DNA of 5,125 bases from SM23-78 sp041479965 (lineage in GTDB: Archaea > Nanobdellota > Nanobdellia > Woesearchaeales > SM23-78): positions 1 through 5,125 of the forward strand of contig JBGOZE010000068.1 of NCBI GenBank assembly GCA_041479965.1, given 5' to 3'. Below the pieces are notes generated by a model. That model made no database searches, was not told the DNA's origin, and worked only from the letters and a program-made list of their open reading frames with translations. Positions within the stretch are counted from its first letter, which is position 1. The number at the start of each line of letters is the position of its first letter. Shown piece by piece: positions 4,787-5,125 of this stretch. The translations under genes were made by a program, and so were the position numbers.

Positions 4787-5125
4787 ATGGTTACGACCCA
4801 ACTAGATTTTTTGCATTTGAGGACGACTGCAGGCTTGGCCCAACAGGTCAGGCGCATTGCTCGCAGGATGAGGAGGAAGAATTTCGCCAAGCATCTTGAG
4901 GAATGGGAGCATAAGTTTGACCAGGCTTTTGATAAGGGCGATATTGACAAGATCAAGAAAGCCTTTTCTGAGATTATGAAGATTACTGACAAGAAGGAGG
5001 GCTATTTGTATTTGATTGACAAGGACGAGCTTAGGCTTTTGAATGAGGAGGAGAAGAACGTCTCCAAGGAGTTGGAGTGGGAGAACACTCTCAAGCCTTT
5101 CCTTGAAAAGCTTTCCCAGACTAAC
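4787..5125 (+). CDS. Unrecognised helical protein, C-terminus cut by window edge
   Basis: 113 codons are open from the ATG to the last base, so the gene is partial at its 3' end. The N-terminus (MVTTQLDFLHLRTTAGLAQQ) leads into a strongly basic helix (VRRIARRMRRKNFAKH, 21-36). Acidic and basic amphipathic helices follow at 37-66, with a short turn at ITDKKEGYLYLIDKDE (66-81), and another charged helix after 84. No signal peptide, membrane helix or catalytic motif is visible in this part. The Arg-rich helix could contact nucleic acid or an acidic partner, but that is conjecture. Codon choice departs from the preceding gene: lysine is 14 AAG to 1 AAA, and leucine is largely TTG and CTT. It may be a separate transcription unit with a different history or expression level, or a later member of the same cluster. 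Confidence 0.8.
   Translation, partial: MVTTQLDFLHLRTTAGLAQQVRRIARRMRRKNFAKHLEEWEHKFDQAFDKGDIDKIKKAFSEIMKITDKKEGYLYLIDKDELRLLNEEEKNVSKELEWENTLKPFLEKLSQTN

Overview
The window looks archaeal. A purine-rich BRE-like element followed by a TTTATAAA box lies about 20-27 bases before the first gene. Oligo-T is the only terminator-like signal. Several starts lack a Shine-Dalgarno site, and AGA/AGG (Arg) and ATA (Ile) codons are frequent. Small genes packed almost end to end, with no recognisable families, would fit an uncultivated (possibly DPANN-type) archaeon or one of its mobile elements. That placement is a guess, because the window has no marker gene.

Layout. (1) Bases 1 to about 587 hold no convincing gene. 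The + strand is very A-rich and T-poor (about 74 T in the first 480 bases by hand count). It carries at least a dozen A5-A8 tracts and a recurring degenerate word, roughly AAAAMCAYNAGGT, in about seven copies. A T7 run (563-569) closes this region. (2) A promoter at 588-602 precedes five same-strand genes at 621-4737, with gaps of only 1-3 bases: a multi-pass membrane protein with a signal peptide; a single-pass membrane protein with a polyglycine linker and an Ig-like beta domain; an all-helical protein with a central coiled coil; a 514-residue mixed beta protein with another short Ig-like segment; and a charged, highly helical coiled-coil protein. (3) After a 49-base gap a sixth gene starts with a good Shine-Dalgarno site and runs off the right edge. 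Its codon choice differs sharply from the gene before it.

I recognise none of the six as a named family. The arrangement (membrane base, membrane-tethered beta domain, soluble beta protein, helical partners, all apparently co-transcribed) suggests one membrane-associated complex, but this is inferred from layout and fold class, not homology. Across about 1,478 predicted residues in six proteins I find no cysteine. The two best leads are the repeat-bearing A-rich leader region and this unassigned gene set.
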